This document shows, one piece after another, positions 26,145 through 35,382 of a stretch of 64,000 nt of DNA. The stretch is from Oribacterium sp. C9 (GTDB taxonomy: Bacteria > Bacillota > Clostridia > Lachnospirales > Lachnospiraceae): NCBI RefSeq assembly GCF_002007235.1, contig NZ_MUHW01000011.1:57149-121148 (forward strand). The letters are read 5' to 3'. The notes under the pieces were generated by a model, which saw only the letters and a list, made by a program, of their open reading frames with translations, searched no databases and was not told where the DNA came from. Position numbers and translations under genes: made by a program. Within the stretch, counting starts at the first letter, position 1. Every line of letters begins with the position of its first letter.

Positions 26145-26648
26145 ATGAAGAATAAAGGAGTGCTTTTCATAGCACAGGCCGGTATCATAGCGGCCTTATA
26201 TGTAACGCTTACATATGTTTTTGCAGCTATCTCTTTCGGAGAGGTGCAGCTTCGTATCGCTGAGGCACTTACCATATTGCCAATGTTTACACCGGCTGCC
26301 ATACCGGGACTTTTTGTCGGATGTATAATCGGTAATGCCATGGGTGGGGCCGTACTTCCTGACATTATCTGCGGCAGTCTCGCGACTCTTGCAGGCGCCT
26401 ACGGTACATGGATGCTCAGAAGCAAGTCTCCGATGATAGCATGTCTTCCGCCAATTATCGCCAATATGATAGTGGTACCTTTCGTGCTTCGCTATGCATA
26501 TGCTGTAAGTCTTCCTATCTGGTTCATGGCTCTGACAGTCGGTGCAGGAGAAGTCCTCGGCTGCGGAATTCTCGGCTGTGTTCTGTATTTCGCTGTAAAT
26601 AAGAACAGGGTAGCTATCTTTAAGCCTGATATGAGTGAGAATAACTGA
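26145..26648 (+). CDS. queT: QueT-family queuosine precursor transporter (ECF S-component-like)
   Basis: A 167-residue membrane protein with five or six helices. FGEVQLRIAEALTILPMFTPAAIPGLFVGCIIGN is the QueT (COG4708) hallmark. QueT proteins are substrate-binding membrane components of energy-coupling-factor importers for preQ1 or related 7-deazaguanines, used to make queuosine in tRNA. The preQ1-I riboswitch in front supports this. The shared ECF ATPases and T subunit are not in the window. AAAGGAG, which is also the riboswitch tail, lies before the ATG, and a strong terminator follows. Confidence 0.93.
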   Translation: MKNKGVLFIAQAGIIAALYVTLTYVFAAISFGEVQLRIAEALTILPMFTPAAIPGLFVGCIIGNAMGGAVLPDIICGSLATLAGAYGTWMLRSKSPMIACLPPIIANMIVVPFVLRYAYAVSLPIWFMALTVGAGEVLGCGILGCVLYFAVNKNRVAIFKPDMSENN

Positions 26649-26683
26649 ATATAAAATAAAGCTGTCCTCATGGGATGAAGCTT

Positions 26684-26733
26684 AAAGACCTCCAAAAGTC
26701 AGATCTAAAAACCGGCTTTTGGAGGTCTTTTTT
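26684..26733 (+). terminator. Intrinsic terminator after queT
   Basis: AAGACCTCCAAAAG pairs with CTTTTGGAGGTCTT over 14 bp, followed by TTTT. Confidence 0.93.
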
Positions 26734-26838
26734 GTCTGTTCCATAAGTAATGAAGGATATGATTTCTTCTATTATTTATTATGCTTTATGTCGATAAGTA
26801 CTTTAGAAGACATGGATCAGTCTAAGGAAATATACGAT

Positions 26839-29800
26839 ATGAATAAAAAGGATTTAAATTCAGTATTGATAAAAAATGAGCATATATTAAAGGGTCTTGA
26901 GATCATGCCCGGCGGATTTATGGTATATAAGGGATTCGGAAAGGGCGAGATCATTTATGTCAACAAAGCGCTTATCATGATGTATGACTGTGAGACCGAA
27001 GAGGATTTCATGAAACTTACCGGGGGAACCTATACAGGTATGATATATGAGGAGGATCTCCCGGAGGTTCAGGAAGGAATCAGAAGACAGTTCGAAAGAA
27101 ATGACGATCGCTTTGAAAGACTTAATTATCGTATCAAGACTAAAAGCGGAAATATAAAATATGTGGAGGACTTCGGAAGATATAGTGAAGATACTGTAGA
27201 AGGCCAGATTTGTTATGCATTCATTTCAGATCTGGAGCAGGTGCCGGATGTACTTACAGGACTGCCGAACAGAAATGTTTTTTTGAACAGGGCAGAAAAA
27301 TATGCAAAGGCATGTCTCGAAAGTCATAAAAATGTATTTATGATCTCATTCAATCTGAGCGGGATAAAGGGGTTTAATGCCAGGAACGGTATAAGGGAGG
27401 GAGACAGATTCCTGTGTATTTTCGCTGATATATTGAGGAAATATTTCCCTGATGAAAACTGTTCAAGATTTGGTGAGGATAAGTTTTTTGCATTCAGTGA
27501 CGATGAGGAGCTAAAGGAAAAATTAGAGGATCTAATTCAGGATCTCGAGGGTGCAAACGGAGGAAAGACTCTTCCTGTAAAAATAGGTTACTGTAAGATG
27601 GAAGAGGGCATGACAGTTCATCTTGCCTGCGACTATGCAAGGATGGCATGCGAAGCCCAAAAGTCACACTATGGATCACGGTGTGGAAGTTTCAATGAAA
27701 GTATGGCTCAGCGTTACGTAAAGGCTGATTATATACTTAGTCACTTTGATCAGGCTCTCGATGAGGGATGGATACATATATATCTTCAGCCGGTAGTACG
27801 TACGCTGACCGAGAATGTTTGCGGGTATGAGGCATTGGCAAGATGGATAGACCCGGTTTACGGATTCATATCTCCAGGTGATTTTGTCCCTATTCTGGAA
27901 GAGAACGGATTGTCATATAAGCTTGATACATTTGTGGTTAAGAGAGTAGCTGAGCTCCAGGCCAGAAAACAGAAACAGGGAAATCCTGTAGTGCCTGTTT
28001 CTGTCAATATCTCGCGCTCGGACTTCGACAGCTGCAGTCCGGTTGATGTCATAGTCGGTGCTCTGGATGAGTATGATCTCAGGAGAAGCTGTATATGTGT
28101 AGAGATAACCGAGAGTGCTCTCATGAACAATGAAGAGGTGATCAAAAAGGAGATAAACAGGTTCAATGAGGCAGGAATCGAAGTCTGGATGGATGATTTC
28201 GGCTCCGGATTTTCATCACTTAATCTCCTTAAGGATTATCATTTTGATGAAATAAAGATAGATATGCTGTTCCTGAGAGATTTCAGCGAGAAATCAAAGA
28301 TCATCATGACCATGGCGGTCAGAATGGCAAAGGAACTCAATATACATACGCTTGCAGAGGGAGTGGAGAATGAGGAACAGATACGGTTTCTGAAGAGTAT
28401 AGGATGTGAAAAGATACAGGGATACTACTATTCAAAGCCCTTGCCGGTAAAAGAAGTTGATAAGCATTTATCTGAAAAGGGACTTTCATTTGAGACCAGA
28501 GAGGAGAGATCTGTTTATGAAAAGACAGGTCTGATTGATGTTGTCACTCAGCAGGCACTGGGACTTCTGTTCTTTGACGGAGCGAGCTTCAAAGTTATGT
28601 ACTGCAACAAAGAATGTCATGAAACCGCAGTTCTCATGAATGAGGGCAAGGAAGTTGACATCGAAAGAGTCATGAACTCAAAGGGTTCGATAGTTAATAA
28701 GAGACTAATCGACCTTTCTTTGAAAGCCCAAAACAGTCAGCATGATGAAAATATGACTATCATTGCCAATGGAAGGTATTTCAGATTCACCTTCAGAAAG
28801 GTGGCAGAGAGTAGACAGGGGTCTATGATCCTTTGCATAATAGACGGAAAACAGTATGAGGAGCAGGAACTGCAGGAAAAGTATGACAGTATCATGCGAA
28901 ATGTTGTTTCTATCTACGACTGTATCTATGTTCTGGACTTTATCAATGATACAAGAACTGTAATTTACAGCAACCTTCCATATGAGAAGGTGGGCTCGGT
29001 GATAAACGGACTACATGAGTTCTATCAGGATTATTCACCGCGTTTCATCCACCCTGATGATGTGAACCGATGGTATGATTTCATTAGAGCAGATAACTAT
29101 AGAAAGAAGATACTGGAACAGGCTGATGCAAGATTTTTTGATGCCTTCAGAGTAAAGCATCCGGATGGAAGCTATAAGTGGACGGAGTTCCAGATAGTTC
29201 TGATTTCCGATGTTGATAACAGAAAAGCACTGATATGCGAAAAGCCTTTTGAAATCGAAAAGATAAGCGGTATTTTTAAGGATAAGGTAAAGAAGTCAAG
29301 ACCGGGAGAAGAGGGATATAATATAAACGATGATCTGATTACGGCTATAAGACATCATTCTGACATCAGATTCTTCTGGAAAGACAGAAACAGAAGATTT
29401 CTGGGAGTTACAGATGCATTCCTGAGATATTATGGCTTCAAATCACAGGATGCGGTTCTCGGAAAAACTGATGAGGATGTAGGCTGGCATATAGATGATA
29501 CTCCTTTCAAGTCGGATGAGGAACGAGTTCTCGAGGAAGGTGAGATCATCAGAAAGAATGTGGGACAGAACGTGGTGGATGGAGTGACCCATTATATCGC
29601 TGCCACAAAATTCCCTGTATATAATAACGGTGAGATCATAGGTCTCATGGGATACATGATAGATATAGAGCAGGATATAGAATCAAAGGATGATCTGAAG
29701 AGAGAAAGTCTCATAGATCCTGTGACAGGATTCATGAACGCCTATGGACAGATACTCACGCTTACACAGCTGGACGACAATCTCAGAACAAACGGTGAAG

Positions 29801-31086
29801 CATTTGCATACATAGTACTTGAGGTGCCTGAATTTGAAGATATAAGTGTGGATTACGGCCGTGAGATAGCTGAAAAGCTGGTAAAGACCGTATCGGAATT
29901 ACTGGTATCATGTTTTGGACATGTCGCCTCCATATTCCGTATGTATGGATGTCATTTCGGAATTGCAAAACGAAATATGAGTTCAGAGGAGATAAGAGAA
30001 ACTGCCGAGACATGGCAGAAGGGACTTAGATCCATAAGAGAAATCGATGGCAGACAGGTGAGGATACATGGAGAGTTTGCATATGCACAGGGAACAGAAA
30101 AGGAAACTATGCAGGAGATAGTCGAGCTGGCGAGCAGAAGACTGAACGAAAAGCTTTCCGGAACTGATGAAAGAAGCGATGAAAAAACAGAGCTGATAAA
30201 GGGGTATCTCAACAGGATGCCTCTTCCATATCTGGTCACAAAGCTAATCATGGATGAGGAAGGAAAGACTCCTGTTGATCTGGAATTACTTTATGCGAAT
30301 AAAAGATTCTGTGAGATAACAGAAAAGAGTCCGTCCCTGATCATTGGAAAGAGGTATACGGAAGTATTTCACAGTACAAAGAATCAAAAGTGGCTGGATA
30401 TAGGCTACAGGGCAGCTTCGGGTGAATATATCTATTCCAGAACCTACAGTTATTCCATGAAGCACTGGGTGAATTTCATTGCGGCACCGTCAACCGAGGC
30501 AGGAACATTTTCGACTGTGTTCATCAAGATGTTCGATGCGGATAAGCAGTCAGAGGAACCGATGGCTGAACATATCGTAAATGAGATAGGCTCCAAGGAT
30601 AAGATGATGAGAAGTGATAAGCGGGATGGAAGCATTCGCACACTTATCATGAATCTGAAGAAAAGCATCAAGGCAGACAGAATATTTATCATGGAGCTCA
30701 TGGGAGATAACAAGATAAGCAACACCTTTGAGTGGTGTGCCGACGGAGTGGAGTCTGTCATGGATCAGTGGCAGAATCTGGATCTCGGAACTTATGTAAC
30801 GAGAAATGAAGAGTTTCTTCCCGGAACCAGCAGAGTGGTTAAGAATGTAGAAAACTGTAAATATATAAATCCGAAGAGGGCAGATCTTATGTCGGATCAG
30901 GGTATCAGGAGTTATATCGAGATACCGTTCTACAACAACGGAAAGCTCTTCGGATTCATAGGTGTTGACAATTATAAGGTTGAAGATGAAGAAAATGTTA
31001 AGCTGCTTCTGGAGCATGCATCATATTTCCTTGAGTTCAATGAGGAAATAAGACGGGTTGAAGCTCAGAAGCCTAAAACACCATAA
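26839..31086 (+). CDS. Large multidomain signalling protein: PAS, degenerate GGDEF, EAL, PAS repeats, degenerate GGDEF, PAS, GAF
   Basis: About 1415 residues, cytoplasmic. Order by eye: PAS (about 20-125); a GGDEF-like domain whose signature is RFGEDKF (210-216), so probably inactive; an EAL domain with EAL at 331-333, ECVITES-type motif, DDFG with Asp452-Asp453 and AEGVENEEQ, all needed for cyclic-di-GMP hydrolysis; several PAS-like segments (about 580-960); a second degenerate GGDEF (DPVTGFMNAYG, then RMYGCHFGI); PAS (about 1140-1240); and a C-terminal GAF-like domain (about 1260-1400). Net activity is predicted as phosphodiesterase. The start is uncertain: ATG at 26812 or 26788 is possible, but earlier codons overlap the queT terminator. 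I used the ATG with AAGGA upstream. Confidence 0.88.
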   Translation: MNKKDLNSVLIKNEHILKGLEIMPGGFMVYKGFGKGEIIYVNKALIMMYDCETEEDFMKLTGGTYTGMIYEEDLPEVQEGIRRQFERNDDRFERLNYRIKTKSGNIKYVEDFGRYSEDTVEGQICYAFISDLEQVPDVLTGLPNRNVFLNRAEKYAKACLESHKNVFMISFNLSGIKGFNARNGIREGDRFLCIFADILRKYFPDENCSRFGEDKFFAFSDDEELKEKLEDLIQDLEGANGGKTLPVKIGYCKMEEGMTVHLACDYARMACEAQKSHYGSRCGSFNESMAQRYVKADYILSHFDQALDEGWIHIYLQPVVRTLTENVCGYEALARWIDPVYGFISPGDFVPILEENGLSYKLDTFVVKRVAELQARKQKQGNPVVPVSVNISRSDFDSCSPVDVIVGALDEYDLRRSCICVEITESALMNNEEVIKKEINRFNEAGIEVWMDDFGSGFSSLNLLKDYHFDEIKIDMLFLRDFSEKSKIIMTMAVRMAKELNIHTLAEGVENEEQIRFLKSIGCEKIQGYYYSKPLPVKEVDKHLSEKGLSFETREERSVYEKTGLIDVVTQQALGLLFFDGASFKVMYCNKECHETAVLMNEGKEVDIERVMNSKGSIVNKRLIDLSLKAQNSQHDENMTIIANGRYFRFTFRKVAESRQGSMILCIIDGKQYEEQELQEKYDSIMRNVVSIYDCIYVLDFINDTRTVIYSNLPYEKVGSVINGLHEFYQDYSPRFIHPDDVNRWYDFIRADNYRKKILEQADARFFDAFRVKHPDGSYKWTEFQIVLISDVDNRKALICEKPFEIEKISGIFKDKVKKSRPGEEGYNINDDLITAIRHHSDIRFFWKDRNRRFLGVTDAFLRYYGFKSQDAVLGKTDEDVGWHIDDTPFKSDEERVLEEGEIIRKNVGQNVVDGVTHYIAATKFPVYNNGEIIGLMGYMIDIEQDIESKDDLKRESLIDPVTGFMNAYGQILTLTQLDDNLRTNGEAFAYIVLEVPEFEDISVDYGREIAEKLVKTVSELLVSCFGHVASIFRMYGCHFGIAKRNMSSEEIRETAETWQKGLRSIREIDGRQVRIHGEFAYAQGTEKETMQEIVELASRRLNEKLSGTDERSDEKTELIKGYLNRMPLPYLVTKLIMDEEGKTPVDLELLYANKRFCEITEKSPSLIIGKRYTEVFHSTKNQKWLDIGYRAASGEYIYSRTYSYSMKHWVNFIAAPSTEAGTFSTVFIKMFDADKQSEEPMAEHIVNEIGSKDKMMRSDKRDGSIRTLIMNLKKSIKADRIFIMELMGDNKISNTFEWCADGVESVMDQWQNLDLGTYVTRNEEFLPGTSRVVKNVENCKYINPKRADLMSDQGIRSYIEIPFYNNGKLFGFIGVDNYKVEDEENVKLLLEHASYFLEFNEEIRRVEAQKPKTP

Positions 31087-31619
31087 ATAAGTAAGCCTGT
31101 GATGGCACTGATGATGATAACAGTGGGTATCCCCAGCTTTGCTATACGAAGCAGGAGGATATCCACTATACTTATGGCTATAGATATAACTGAGATACCT
31201 GAATCAGTCACATAGTTTGAGGCGGAGAGAGTGAATATAACTCCGATCACCATGGCTATACATGCCGGACGTACTCCCACCAGTATCTTCTGCATGATGT
31301 TGGATTTTTTGAATTTCTCAAAGAAAACAGCGCCTATAAGACAGAGCGAAAGAGAAGGAGTCAATGCTCCGAGATTTGCTGCAACTGCTCCGATAAATCC
31401 GGCTGCCTTGAGTCCTGCGAAGGTTGCGCAGTTAAGGCCAAGGGGACCCGGAGTCATCTCGGCTATGGCAACGATATCTGATATTTCAGAAGCTTTCATC
31501 CATCCATGACCAAGCATCTCACTGGTAATAAGAGGAATCATGGAGAGTCCTCCGAAACTGGTAAAGCCGATTTTTAAAAAGCTCCAGTAAAGCTGTAATA
31601 CAGTTATAAAAGAAGACAT
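31065..31619 (-). CDS. Chromate transporter family protein, second half-size subunit
   Basis: A 184-residue membrane protein of the CHR family (single-domain form). FTSFGGLSMIPLI, EMTPGPLGLNCATFAGLKAAG and the later helices match. It follows its partner by 2 bases if the ATG at 31619 is used; the GTG at 31625 would overlap the partner stop by 4. Short CHR proteins work as pairs, probably heterodimers, exporting chromate or another oxyanion; sulfate-like substrates are possible in anaerobes. Its 3' end overlaps the 3' end of the convergent EAL protein gene by 22 bases. Confidence 0.88.
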   Translation of the reverse strand: MSSFITVLQLYWSFLKIGFTSFGGLSMIPLITSEMLGHGWMKASEISDIVAIAEMTPGPLGLNCATFAGLKAAGFIGAVAANLGALTPSLSLCLIGAVFFEKFKKSNIMQKILVGVRPACIAMVIGVIFTLSASNYVTDSGISVISIAISIVDILLLRIAKLGIPTVIIISAITGLLIYGVLGF

Positions 31620-31621
31620 GA

Positions 31622-32251
31622 TCACATACCGCCCTTTCTCTCATAAAATTCACTGATGACAAGTCCGCATATGGCTCCGAGTATGACCAGATAAACGCAG
31701 TTCACATCAAACAGCAGATAGAGAACTACGCAGATTACTGTTACGAGATAGCATGCCTTGAATTTAAATGCTCCTTTTATCATATTGAAAGCAGCCATAA
31801 TGATAATTGGTACAACAGCACATCTGATTCCGTTCATGGCTGATGCCACCCAGAAATTGTTTCTGAAAGCAGTATAGCAGCCTGCAACTATCAGAAGTAC
31901 GAGAAATGGCGGAAGCACCATGGCAAAGAGACATACTATAGAACCGGGAACACCATGCCTGGAATATCCGAACAGTATGGCTATATTTCCTATCATGGTG
32001 CCGGGAAGACTTCTACCTACACTGGTCAGATCCAGAAGCTCCTGCGAACTGATCTCTTTACGCTCCTCCACGTATATCTTTTGCATCTGTGCAACGATAC
32101 TCCATCCGCCACCGAAGGTGAAGAGACCGAATTTAAAGAAATCAAGAAAAAGTGATCTGAGAGATGACCTGGAAATTACTTCATGCTGAGCGGATGTTTC
32201 CGGAGTCATTTCTTCTTTTGTTGTATCTATGTTATCAGAATCTTTTTTCAT
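31622..32251 (-). CDS. Chromate transporter family protein, first half-size subunit
   Basis: A 209-residue CHR protein with a charged N-terminal tail (about residues 1-30) then the motif FFKFGLFTFGGGWSIVAQMQ, the SVGRSLPGTMIGNIAILFGY stretch and four to five more helices. It pairs with the next gene to form a complete two-domain transporter. I chose ATG at 32251 because GGAG lies 6 bases upstream; a longer form from 32305 lacks a ribosome site. It is transcribed away from the ZorAB-like genes. Confidence 0.88.
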   Translation of the reverse strand: MKKDSDNIDTTKEEMTPETSAQHEVISRSSLRSLFLDFFKFGLFTFGGGWSIVAQMQKIYVEERKEISSQELLDLTSVGRSLPGTMIGNIAILFGYSRHGVPGSIVCLFAMVLPPFLVLLIVAGCYTAFRNNFWVASAMNGIRCAVVPIIIMAAFNMIKGAFKFKACYLVTVICVVLYLLFDVNCVYLVILGAICGLVISEFYERKGGM

Positions 32252-32506
32252 AATCTTCTCCGTTTCACTGCCTGATCTGTATGAACAGAAGGTGCGTAAA
32301 ATCATCGCACTATAAAGTCATACGATGAGGCTTTTTTGTGGCTGCTTTTATGCAACACCTCAATATTATACTCATTATATATAAATGTGAAATGACATTT
32401 TTGTCACGGAATTATAATTAGTACTGATAATTTTGTCTGTTGAATATATTTGTTAAAAAAATAGACCATATCTAATCTTAAAATTAATATTTATTTCAGT
32501 AAAAAT

Positions 32507-32515
32507 TGATATAAT
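32507..32515 (+). promoter_or_regulatory. Extended -10 promoter for the ZorA-like gene
   Basis: TGATATAAT is a perfect extended -10, about 70 bases before the start codon. The -35 region is AT-rich and poor. Confidence 0.5.
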
Positions 32516-32584
32516 TATTATAATCGTCCTCTTTCTAAAGCATGGAGGAGCGATATATCAATTTCCGTATTCGGAGGAAGAGTT

Positions 32585-34159
32585 ATGCAGAATAAGAAGT
32601 GGTATGAGTGGCTCCTGGCGTTAGTCTTTATCGCCATGGTGGGACTGTGTGTTTATCTCAATGTTTTTTCCGGGCAGGGAGAGGGTGTTTCAAATATCGC
32701 AGTCAATGGGGCAATGTTTGTTATTGTGGCCATCATTTTGATAAGCTGTGACCGTAACAGCTTTGGACCGGTAAATGAGATCATAGCGGATTTTACCAGA
32801 GTAACAGCCAAGATACGTGATGATGCCATGAACAGCCATGCTTTTCTGTATGACCGGTATAAGGAAAATCAGGAGATGCTTTTTGAAGATGGACATCTTC
32901 TGGAGGTCTACAAGGACTACCAGTATGAGCTGGAACGAATAAACGAAATGAAGGAGCACAGCTATAAGTGCGATGTACAGGATTATTTCAATGATGACAT
33001 CATTGATAAGGTCATGCACAGAAATCAGCTGAATCAGGTTCCGGGAGTTATGACGGGTCTTGGTATACTTGGAACCTTCATAGGACTTTCCATAGGACTT
33101 CAGGGCTTCAATACAGGTTCAACAGAGGCTATTACCAACAGTATCACGCCTCTTATGAATGGTATAAAGGTTGCATTCCATACCTCTATATATGGAATGG
33201 TGTTCTCTCTGACCTTCAACTACGTTTATAAGCGTAAGCTTGATGAGGCGGAGAATGCTGTCCGGGCGTTTGCATTGGCATACAAAAAGTATGTATTGCC
33301 AGATAGTGAGTTCGACAGTGTCAACAGGCTTATAGAGCTTCAGGAAAAGCAGCTTGATACTATAGATAAGATGGGAGACAAACTGAGCCGTAATATCGCT
33401 GATATCCTGAATCCTCAGTTTGAAAGACTGCACAGAACCATTACTGAATTTGCCAATATAGCTACAGAGAATCAGATGGATTCACTTAAGGCGGTTGTGA
33501 ATGCATTTTTAGTTGAGATGAACAAGGCTCTCGAAGGAGCTTTTGCAAATCTTAATGAAACGATAAACGAGTGCTATAACCTTCAGAATAAAAACGCAGA
33601 TCTCATGAGACAGGTGCTGGATGAAACCGGAAGCTCAAGAGAAATTGCCCATCAGATAAACGAAGAGGCAAAGCTTCTCGGTGAGCAGCTGGCTGCCTTT
33701 GCCGGAAGTGTATCTGAGACGCAGCAGGAAATAAAGCGCAGTATGAATGATCTCTGGGTTTCAAACGGAACCAACCAGAAGCTTATAGCCGATGACCGTC
33801 AGTATCTTAGGGATCTGGAAAATTACAGAAATATGCTCAATCAGTCTGTACAGGTATTCCAGAACGAGCTGAAGTCACAGAAGGAGCTTCTCGACGCCAT
33901 ACGGCTTTCTGTAAATCAGCTTCCAAAGAATATAGATAATACATTCAAGGTAATCGACAGTAATCTGGTGAATGTTGAGTCACATCTGGTTCAGCAGGTA
34001 GCGGAGATCAAAAAAGCCAACGAACAGCTACCGAAGCTTATCAATAACAGCTACAGGGATATGCAGGATGCAGTGGAGCGGGCTTCTTCGGCTATCAACA
34101 ATCTTTCACTTGCCATGGAGGATGCCAGAAGAAACACCAACATATCTAGAAGAGTATAA
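32585..34159 (+). CDS. ZorA-like MotA/TolQ/ExbB proton-channel protein with long coiled-coil tail
   Basis: A 524-residue membrane protein. Predicted helices: 9-27, about 38-54, then the MotA/TolQ core at 155-174 (GVMTGLGILGTFIGLSIGL) and 197-216 (VAFHTSIYGMVFSLTFNYVY). The C-terminal ~290 residues are soluble, highly charged and heptad-rich. That layout is shared with ZorA of Zorya defence systems, whose tail projects into the cytoplasm. The next gene is the matching MotB/ZorB-type stator partner, 11 bases downstream. Functions of non-flagellar pairs range from defence to cell-envelope work. Without ZorC, ZorD or ZorE the defence role is unproven. Confidence 0.85.
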   Translation: MQNKKWYEWLLALVFIAMVGLCVYLNVFSGQGEGVSNIAVNGAMFVIVAIILISCDRNSFGPVNEIIADFTRVTAKIRDDAMNSHAFLYDRYKENQEMLFEDGHLLEVYKDYQYELERINEMKEHSYKCDVQDYFNDDIIDKVMHRNQLNQVPGVMTGLGILGTFIGLSIGLQGFNTGSTEAITNSITPLMNGIKVAFHTSIYGMVFSLTFNYVYKRKLDEAENAVRAFALAYKKYVLPDSEFDSVNRLIELQEKQLDTIDKMGDKLSRNIADILNPQFERLHRTITEFANIATENQMDSLKAVVNAFLVEMNKALEGAFANLNETINECYNLQNKNADLMRQVLDETGSSREIAHQINEEAKLLGEQLAAFAGSVSETQQEIKRSMNDLWVSNGTNQKLIADDRQYLRDLENYRNMLNQSVQVFQNELKSQKELLDAIRLSVNQLPKNIDNTFKVIDSNLVNVESHLVQQVAEIKKANEQLPKLINNSYRDMQDAVERASSAINNLSLAMEDARRNTNISRRV

Positions 34160-34170
34160 GGACGTTTGAC

Positions 34171-35184
34171 ATGTTTGATTTGAAGAAGAAAAATGTACGT
34201 CCTCGCAAGCAGGATGGGGAAACAACATATTGGCTTTCATATTCTGATATGATGGCAGGTCTTCTGCTTTGCTTTGTACTGATCATTGCGCTGACGACTC
34301 TGCATTCACAGATGAAATTCGATCAGAAGGAACTGGAACTCAATGGAAAGGAACAGGAGCTCGTGGTGCAGGCGTCTGAACTTGATGAGCAGAAAAAGGT
34401 GGTGGCAACTCAGAAGGAGGAGCTGGAAGATCAGAAGGCAGAGCTTGCAGCCCAGAGGGAGCTTCTGCTCACTCAGGAGGATAAGCTTAATTCACAGGAG
34501 GCTACCCTTAATGAGCAGTCTCAGCTGCTTGCAGAGTTTGAAGAGATCATGAAGACACAGCAGGCAAAGCTGGACAGAATAATCGGTATAAGATCAGAGC
34601 TGATAGAAGAGCTTAAGGAGGAATTCTCCGGTTCCAATCTGAACATATCCGTGAATGAAAAGACGGGTGCCATAACCATGGATTCCAGCATACTTTTTGA
34701 GTACAACAAGGATGAGCTGAAGGATACGGGAAAGACATTTCTCGCAGAGTTCCTTCCGAGATATGCCAACATACTTCTCAGCGACAAGTATAAAGATTAT
34801 GTTTCTTCCGTATCTATAGAAGGACATACCGATACTCAGGGTAATTATCTCTTCAATCTGGATCTGTCCCAGAAGAGAGCATATTCTGTTGCGGAGTATT
34901 GTCTCGGAGATGATTCTGCGGTGCTTAAGGGAAATCAGCTGACAGCCATGAGGGATCTCGTTTCAACAAACGGAAAATCTTATACAGACCCTGTTTTAAA
35001 TGAAGACGGAACCGAGAATATGGAGGCTTCAAGACGAGTTGAGTTCCTTTTCAATCTGAAGGATGAGGATATGATCAGAGAGATGATAGAGATACTTAAC
35101 GAGCAGGAAAATGCTGATAAAACAAAGGCTGAGGATAAGGCTGAAATAACAGAGTCAGGTCCTGTTGCGGGAGCTGTGGGATAA
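34171..35184 (+). CDS. ZorB/MotB-like protein with coiled coil and OmpA-type peptidoglycan-binding domain
   Basis: A 337-residue protein: a short cytoplasmic N-terminus, one membrane helix (about 24-44) with Asp26 in YSDMMAG, matching the proton-carrying aspartate of MotB and ZorB; a glutamine- and glutamate-rich coiled coil (about 45-137); an OmpA/MotB domain (about 150-305) with SIEGHTDTQG and LSQKRAYSV, which bind peptidoglycan; and an acidic tail. It should form a stator with the product of the preceding gene. The coiled coil between helix and OmpA domain is longer than in MotB and may span a thick wall. AAGGA lies before the ATG. Confidence 0.88.
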   Translation: MFDLKKKNVRPRKQDGETTYWLSYSDMMAGLLLCFVLIIALTTLHSQMKFDQKELELNGKEQELVVQASELDEQKKVVATQKEELEDQKAELAAQRELLLTQEDKLNSQEATLNEQSQLLAEFEEIMKTQQAKLDRIIGIRSELIEELKEEFSGSNLNISVNEKTGAITMDSSILFEYNKDELKDTGKTFLAEFLPRYANILLSDKYKDYVSSVSIEGHTDTQGNYLFNLDLSQKRAYSVAEYCLGDDSAVLKGNQLTAMRDLVSTNGKSYTDPVLNEDGTENMEASRRVEFLFNLKDEDMIREMIEILNEQENADKTKAEDKAEITESGPVAGAVG

Positions 35185-35382
35185 GTATACGGATATCATA
35201 GTATGATGATGGGAAATATGTACTTAATGAAAACTCCGTGTATATTACGCTTGAATGAATAGATGCAGAAGAGTATTATTAACGTGTTTGTGTCTTGAAT
35301 CCTCTATAAATGTGATGAACAGAAATATAGCGTTACGGATTCAAACCGACTTAAACATACATATAACACAAAGGGGATTAAA

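Noticed and set aside
26719..26838. Upstream extension of the EAL/GGDEF protein from 26719
   Set aside because: Its first codons lie inside the queT terminator (26684-26733) and there is no ribosome site.
32585..35184. Complete Zorya defence system
   Set aside because: Only A and B type genes are present; no SNF2 helicase (ZorD), ZorC or nuclease (ZorE) gene lies within about 5 kb on either side.
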